Shown here in pieces: positions 59,899-64,000 of a DNA stretch of 64,000 nucleotides. The position numbers and the translations under genes were made by a program. The notes beneath the pieces are model-generated. The model was not told the origin of the DNA. It saw nothing but the letters and a program-made list of their open reading frames with translations, and searched no databases. The stretch covers positions 124,001-188,000 of the forward strand of contig JACVGT010000003.1 of assembly GCA_018992685.1 (NCBI GenBank). The letters are read 5' to 3'. Position 1 is the stretch's first letter; the number at the start of each line of letters is the position of its first letter. The DNA comes from Theionarchaea archaeon. GTDB lineage: Archaea; Methanobacteriota_B; Thermococci; Methanofastidiosales; SZ-28-30.

Positions 59899-61026
59899 AT
59901 GTCAGATTGTTCAGTTATTGGGATGAATAAAGACGATCTGGACACACCGTGTCTCCTGGTAGATTTGGATGTTGTTGAAAAGAACATTAAGACAATGGCT
60001 GACTACTATAGAAAGAAGGAAGGTGCAGCCCTGCGTCCCCATCAAAAAGGACACAGACTTCCTATAATAGGAAAGAAACAGGTTGAAGCGGGAGCCAAAG
60101 GAGTTTCTATGACCTCTCTGGGTCTTGCAGAGTATTATGCACAGTGTGGATTCTCAGATATCCTGGTGACCAATGAGGTGGCAGGGTATAACAAGATGAG
60201 ACGGGTAGCAACTCTCTCCAAACAGGCAGATGTCACTGTGGGCGTAGATAGTATCGAAAATGCGATGAAGCTGGGAGATGTGGCACGCGAGATGGACACA
60301 GTGATACAGGTAGGTGTAGAACTCTACATGGGAACGGGCACGTGTGGAGTAGACATGAAAGATGCAGGGTCTCTGATAAAGAAGATCACCACGGTAGGTG
60401 GAGTCATGTTCAGGGGTGTCTGGTGGCACCAGGGTTCTCTGGCTGATATTATTAACTGGGAGGAAAGAAAACAGGCCCATTTCAAGACTCTGGATAGGGT
60501 GGCCATGCTGAAGTCAGAGCTTGAGAAAGAGGATATTTCTCTTGAGATTATCAGTGGAGGATTTACGTGTACCTGGGACATCACCCCTGAGTACGGTGGA
60601 CTGGAGAATGTTGAGGTTCAGGCCGGAAGCTATGTATTCAGTGACTGGTGTTCCCACGAAAGCGAAGGGCTCGATGTATTTGACTATGCATTGACTGTCC
60701 TGACCAGATGCATCAGTCGGCCCCAGCCAGATGAGATATGCTTCGATGCAGGCATGAATGCGTGTTCTGATGAACACACTGACAGCTATTTGAATGTCGT
60801 GGGGTTCAAGATCAAAGGCATGGAAGGGATAAAGAGGGTAAAACAGCGTGAAGAATTGTCCATGGTGAAGGTTGAAAAGCCTCCATCAGATATTCGTATA
60901 GGAGATACCGTGGAGTTGATACCTCCTCATTCTGATACCACGGCCAAGCTTCATGACAGGTATTACGGAGTACGCAAAGGGAGAGTAGAAGCTGTTTTTC
61001 CTAACTACGGAAGGGGACTTCTCTAG
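59899..61026 (+). CDS. D-threonine-aldolase/DSD1-family PLP enzyme
   Basis: A 375-residue fold-type III (alanine-racemase-like) enzyme. DLDTPCLLVDLDVVEKNIK begins the barrel and LRPHQKGHRLP holds the PLP Lys. The metal site near the C-terminus reads PPHSDTTAKLHDRYYGVR, with His-x-Asp as in D-threonine aldolase; D-serine dehydratases have His-x-Cys. It may cleave D-threonine or a D-3-hydroxy amino acid to glycine and an aldehyde. The flavoprotein gene follows 20 bases downstream. Confidence 0.82.
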   Translation: MSDCSVIGMNKDDLDTPCLLVDLDVVEKNIKTMADYYRKKEGAALRPHQKGHRLPIIGKKQVEAGAKGVSMTSLGLAEYYAQCGFSDILVTNEVAGYNKMRRVATLSKQADVTVGVDSIENAMKLGDVAREMDTVIQVGVELYMGTGTCGVDMKDAGSLIKKITTVGGVMFRGVWWHQGSLADIINWEERKQAHFKTLDRVAMLKSELEKEDISLEIISGGFTCTWDITPEYGGLENVEVQAGSYVFSDWCSHESEGLDVFDYALTVLTRCISRPQPDEICFDAGMNACSDEHTDSYLNVVGFKIKGMEGIKRVKQREELSMVKVEKPPSDIRIGDTVELIPPHSDTTAKLHDRYYGVRKGRVEAVFPNYGRGLL

Positions 61027-61046
61027 GGTAATGTGAGGAGTGTGTC

Positions 61047-62729
61047 ATGAAGATCACGACTGTAGAAAAAGCGTATGACATTGTGGTAGTGGGGGGAGGA
61101 GGTGCAGGCGCTCAGGCGGCCCTTTCTGCTTCTGCTACTGCCAGTGACCTGAAGATAGCACTTGTTGACAAGGGCATCCTAGGGAGATCGGGGTGCACGA
61201 TTTTAGGCAGTTTTTCCTGCAATGCAGCTCTCGGTTCCGGGGGATCTGGAGATAGCCCTCGGGCACATTTTCTGGACACGATCAAGGAAGGACGATACAT
61301 CAATGACCAATCGCTGGTGAGAGTGTATACTGAAAAGGCACCAGAACGTGTTGTGGCCCTGCACAGAGAAGGTCCCGTTTTTGAAGAGGAGGATGGGGAA
61401 CTGAAGCAGGATATGGTACCTGGACACTCGTTTCCCCGGGCAGTCTTCAACAATCTGCATACAGGGAAGAGTATGATTGTGGCTCTGATGAAACAGGTGA
61501 AGAGAGCCCCTATAGATGTATATGATGAATGCATGATCTTTGACGTGGTGTGTGAGGGCAATGAAATCCGAGGAGTAGTTGCATACGACCTCGCAGGCAG
61601 GATCATAGTCTTTTCATGCAAGGCAGTGATCATTGCAGCTGGAGGATGTGGGCAGCTCTACCCTCACAGTACTACCAGCAGGGGAGCAACAGGAGATGGA
61701 CTCGTCTTGGCCTACAAAGCGGGAGCAGAGCTTCAGGACCTGGAATTCATCCAGTTTTTTCCCACAGCTCAATGTTATCCTCGGCTGTTGAAATTAAACC
61801 CCACCATACCTTCTATGCTGCGCTACAAGGGGGGGTGTAGATTGTACAATGCAGAAGGCCATGAATTCATGAAGGAAAAGAATCCCCAGTGGCGGTTTAG
61901 CGTAACCCGAGACGAGCTGTCCAAAGCTATCTATACGGAAATCAAGGAGGGAAGAGGAACTCCTCATGGCGGGGTGTACATGGATGTCCTCCATCTGACA
62001 GAACAGGAAATCACTGATATATTCTCATTTGCCAACCTTTTTGATGACCTGTTGAAGACAGGCATAGACTTGCGAAAGGATCGAATTGAGACGACTGTTG
62101 CAGCTCATTTTTCCATGGGCGGCATTCGGGTTGATGAGACCTTCGCTACATGTGTTGGCGGGCTGTTTGCTGCAGGGGAAGCTGCTGCAGGGATACACGG
62201 GGCAAACAGGCTGCCGGGAAATGCGTTGTCAGAGATTCTGGTGACAGGGCACGAAGCAGGAAGGAGAGCTGCAGAATACGCACGCAAGACGGAATTCCAC
62301 GAGATCGAGGGAACAGAGAGTGTCAGGAAGATTGAGGGCACCATGGAGAGAACAGGTGACAGTACCCCCATAGCCATGAAGAAGGAGATACAGAGGACAC
62401 TGTGGGAACACGCAGGAGTAGTCAGGAACGAGAAAGGACTCATGAATGGCATAGCAACACTTGAGAGAATAAGAGAAGATATGTCAAGAGTTGAGATATC
62501 CACTGAGACGTTGGTGTGGAATAAAGAACTGGTAGACTTCCTTGAAATGGAGTTCATGGTGGAAATGGGTCTGCTGTTGACCAGAGCAGCACTATTCAGG
62601 ACAGAATCGAGGGGATCCCACTTCAGAGAGGATTACCCTGAGAGTGATTCATCCTGGATAGTAAATGTCGTGCTGCGCAACGGAACCTGTAGAAGGGAAC
62701 CCGTGATGATGGAGGAATCAGATGACTGA
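61047..62729 (+). CDS. Fumarate-reductase/succinate-dehydrogenase-type flavoprotein
   Basis: A 560-residue FAD enzyme. DIVVVGGGGAGAQAALSAS is the FAD loop. HSTTSRGATGDGLVLAYKAG, LEFIQFFPTAQCYPRL and HFSMGGIRVDE belong to the SdhA/FrdA/TfrA core; FAAGEAAAGIHGANRLPGNA is the second FAD segment. L-aspartate oxidase is in the same superfamily and cannot be excluded. The next gene overlaps its end and codes a 2Fe-2S protein that could accept its electrons. The substrate could be fumarate or a product of the neighbouring aldolase. Confidence 0.85.
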   Translation: MKITTVEKAYDIVVVGGGGAGAQAALSASATASDLKIALVDKGILGRSGCTILGSFSCNAALGSGGSGDSPRAHFLDTIKEGRYINDQSLVRVYTEKAPERVVALHREGPVFEEEDGELKQDMVPGHSFPRAVFNNLHTGKSMIVALMKQVKRAPIDVYDECMIFDVVCEGNEIRGVVAYDLAGRIIVFSCKAVIIAAGGCGQLYPHSTTSRGATGDGLVLAYKAGAELQDLEFIQFFPTAQCYPRLLKLNPTIPSMLRYKGGCRLYNAEGHEFMKEKNPQWRFSVTRDELSKAIYTEIKEGRGTPHGGVYMDVLHLTEQEITDIFSFANLFDDLLKTGIDLRKDRIETTVAAHFSMGGIRVDETFATCVGGLFAAGEAAAGIHGANRLPGNALSEILVTGHEAGRRAAEYARKTEFHEIEGTESVRKIEGTMERTGDSTPIAMKKEIQRTLWEHAGVVRNEKGLMNGIATLERIREDMSRVEISTETLVWNKELVDFLEMEFMVEMGLLLTRAALFRTESRGSHFREDYPESDSSWIVNVVLRNGTCRREPVMMEESDD

Positions 62730-63036
62730 AACTGCAATAGTCACCATTTTTAGATTTAATCCAGAAAGAGACGATTGTCCCAGAATGGAGGAATTCGAAA
62801 TACCATTTGACCCGAAAAAGACTGTTCTGGAGGTTCTGCAATACATTTACGAAGAAAAGGATGGATCACTGGCCTTCAGAGAGTCCTGCAGGTCTGGGTT
62901 CTGCAGCACGTGCGGGGTCACTGTTGATGGGAACCGCTGCCTGGCGTGCACAACCTACATGAAAAGAAAAATGACGATAGAACCTCTTGCACATCACAGA
63001 GTACTGAGAGACCTTGTAGTCGAGATGAAGAAGTGA
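62722..63036 (+). CDS. Small [2Fe-2S] protein, N-terminal half of FrdB/TfrB type
   Basis: A 104-residue protein with the fumarate-reductase iron-sulfur-subunit N-terminal fold. ESCRSGFCSTCGVTVDG and RCLACTTYM give the cysteines of the [2Fe-2S] centre. Normal FrdB/SdhB proteins continue with a domain holding [4Fe-4S] and [3Fe-4S] centres; here the gene stops first. It overlaps the flavoprotein by 8 bases, so the two form a complex in all likelihood. Confidence 0.85.
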   Translation: MTETAIVTIFRFNPERDDCPRMEEFEIPFDPKKTVLEVLQYIYEEKDGSLAFRESCRSGFCSTCGVTVDGNRCLACTTYMKRKMTIEPLAHHRVLRDLVVEMKK

Positions 63037-63106
63037 ACAATTCTCTCTCTGTAATTTTTCCTGAAGACGCACTCTCTCGGGGGTTGTTCTCTTTGTTTGA
63101 GGAAAT

Positions 63107-63116
63107 CTTTTTAAGG
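63107..63116 (+). promoter_or_regulatory. TATA box of the small membrane-protein gene
   Basis: CTTTTTAAGG lies about 35 bases before the ATG at 63148, and GAGGTG (63136-63141) is the ribosome site. Confidence 0.5.
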
Positions 63117-63147
63117 AAGGCCAGCAAAATGACATGAGGTGCAAAAA

Positions 63148-63489
63148 ATGGCAGATTGGACAGCCCTAGGAACCGGGCTTATCATAAACGTGATCCTAGG
63201 GACAATTGTACTGCACTTGGCGGCACGATTTGGGAAGGTTGACGACGCGACCATAGTGAAAGCATTTATGGCTGCATTGATCGTTGCAATATTGGGGCTG
63301 GTTCTTGGCTACGTCTACTATCTGGGCGGAATCATTGCGTTCATCCTGGCAATAGTAGTCATCAAATATGTGTACGCCACCAGCTGGGGAAAGGCAGTCA
63401 TTACGTGGATACTGTACATCATCCTGATGATCGTCCTCCTCATCATTGTTGGATTGATCCTTGGGGTGTCTTACCTTGCACTTGGGTGA
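63148..63489 (+). CDS. Small integral membrane protein, unknown
   Basis: A 113-residue protein with three to four hydrophobic helices (TGLIINVILGTIVLHLAARF, KAFMAALIVAILGLVLGYVY, IIAFILAIVVIKYVY, WILYIILMIVLLIIVGLILG). GAGGTG precedes the ATG at 63148; a GTG at 63139 in the same frame is less likely. No family was recognised. Confidence 0.7.
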   Translation: MADWTALGTGLIINVILGTIVLHLAARFGKVDDATIVKAFMAALIVAILGLVLGYVYYLGGIIAFILAIVVIKYVYATSWGKAVITWILYIILMIVLLIIVGLILGVSYLALG

Positions 63490-63535
63490 CCTGTTTCTTT
63501 CTTTTCCTTTTTTCTTTTCGGTTTTTTCTTTCGTC
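63490..63535 (+). terminator. T-rich transcription end
   Basis: Repeated T-runs (CTTTCTTTTCCTTTTTTCTT and CGGTTTTTTCTTTC) follow the stop of the small membrane protein, as at many archaeal transcript ends. Confidence 0.6.
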
Positions 63536-63727
63536 TCTTTGAGTGGTACGCTGCAGAGGGTCGTTCACCTGAAAAGCACCCGAATTCGGTACCATCGACA
63601 TTTTTGTCCCACGGCATGACAAAAGAAAGATATTTACATGCCATACTGAGTCTCTATGATCACTTAAAAGAATTCAGACTGAAGTGTGTGGGAAAACTCT
63701 TAAGAACCGTTCTTTCAATATCAATGT

Positions 63728-64000
63728 ATGAAACCAGTCTACACAGAGAAAGCACCAAAACCAGTGGGTCCGTACTCACAGGCCGTGAAGAGCAACGGAT
63801 TCCTGTTCGTTTCGGGGCAATTAGGAGTGGACGTCAAAGGAATCACGACGGATACCATAGAAGGTCAGACAGAGCAATGTATCCTCAACATACGAAACAT
63901 TCTTGAACAGGAGGGATTGTCACTGGAGAAAGTAGTCAAGGCTACTGTCTACCTTGCGGATATGAATGATTTTCAGAAGATGAACTCTGTTTATGAGAAA
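63728..64000 (+). CDS. ridA: RidA family protein, 5' part
   Basis: The window ends within this gene. The first 91 residues read MKPVYTEKAPKPVGPYSQAV, then GFLFVSGQLGVDVKG and VVKATVYLADMNDFQKMN, which are the RidA/YjgF/YER057c hallmarks. RidA proteins deaminate reactive enamines or imines from PLP enzymes, which would suit the PLP-enzyme module at 57.4-61 kb. A TATA-like CTCTTAAGAA lies near 63697-63706. Confidence 0.9.
   Translation, partial: MKPVYTEKAPKPVGPYSQAVKSNGFLFVSGQLGVDVKGITTDTIEGQTEQCILNIRNILEQEGLSLEKVVKATVYLADMNDFQKMNSVYEK

Noticed and set aside
63604-63906. 100-codon plus-strand frame before the window end
   Set aside because: It overlaps the RidA-family gene in another frame. 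The RidA frame from 63728 has all family motifs.

Overview
The window is archaeal. It carries archaeal ribosomal proteins (uS2, uS9, uL13, eL18), RNA polymerase subunit N, an archaeal-type SRP RNA, a tRNA-Pro with a bulge-helix-bulge intron, type II methionine aminopeptidase, form III RuBisCO and the archaeal mevalonate pathway. TATA boxes of the TTTATA/TTTAAA kind lie about 25 bases before many start codons, so many mRNAs are probably leaderless, while internal operon genes use GGTG or GGAGG ribosome sites. The gene mix (bat-type and Lrp-like regulators, large surface proteins, HypACD, thiol redox proteins, no methanogenesis genes seen) suggests an uncultured euryarchaeal lineage. Theionarchaea is a guess and not demonstrated.

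Layout. 0-14 kb: a regulator, an asparagine-synthase-like protein, a CDIN1-like nuclease with a polyprenol-kinase-like membrane protein, form III RuBisCO, a radical SAM/zinc-ribbon gene pair, a CNNM/CorC-type membrane protein, methionine aminopeptidase, two-subunit fumarate hydratase and NMN adenylyltransferase. 14-20.6 kb: a 1527-residue surface protein and a second surface protein whose signal peptide is cut by an in-frame TGA. 20.8-25 kb: a five-gene isoprenoid cluster read leftward (mevalonate kinase, UbiD-like decarboxylase, LpdD-like protein, phosphomevalonate dehydratase large and small subunits). 25-29.2 kb: an HD-domain protein, MEMO, and the eL18-uL13-uS9-RpoN-tRNA-uS2 block. 29.4-31 kb: a thiol redox set (protein disulfide oxidoreductase, ferredoxin-thioredoxin reductase fused to rubredoxin, glutaredoxin). 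31-38.8 kb: exported proteins, an ABC-2 exporter, a methyltransferase and a regulator with a palindromic promoter. 38.8-44 kb: an iron-sulfur flavoprotein, a small two-CW protein, a DUF885 peptidase, a VOC protein and HypC, HypD and HypA.

44.5-51 kb: a 1127-residue membrane protein with TrkA/RCK-like Rossmann segments, then a leftward operon of an alkaline-phosphatase-superfamily enzyme, a UDP-sulfoquinovose-synthase-like enzyme with a cysteine-rich N-terminal extension, and thioredoxin. 51.4-54.8 kb: RadC, a SprT-like metalloprotein, SRP RNA and an HD phosphohydrolase. 54.8-56.3 kb is gene-poor, with short tandem repeats, a decayed gene and a possible 43-residue membrane peptide. 56.3-63 kb: a bat-type regulator and a divergent amino-acid module (threonine-synthase-like and opine-dehydrogenase-like leftward; D-threonine-aldolase-like, fumarate-reductase-like flavoprotein and a lone 2Fe-2S protein rightward). 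The window ends inside a RidA-family gene.

The strongest leads for something undescribed are the divergent amino-acid module, the sulfosugar/phosphodiesterase/thioredoxin operon, the 1127-residue Rossmann membrane protein and the LpdD-like gene inside the mevalonate cluster. All functions are assigned from sequence features alone.
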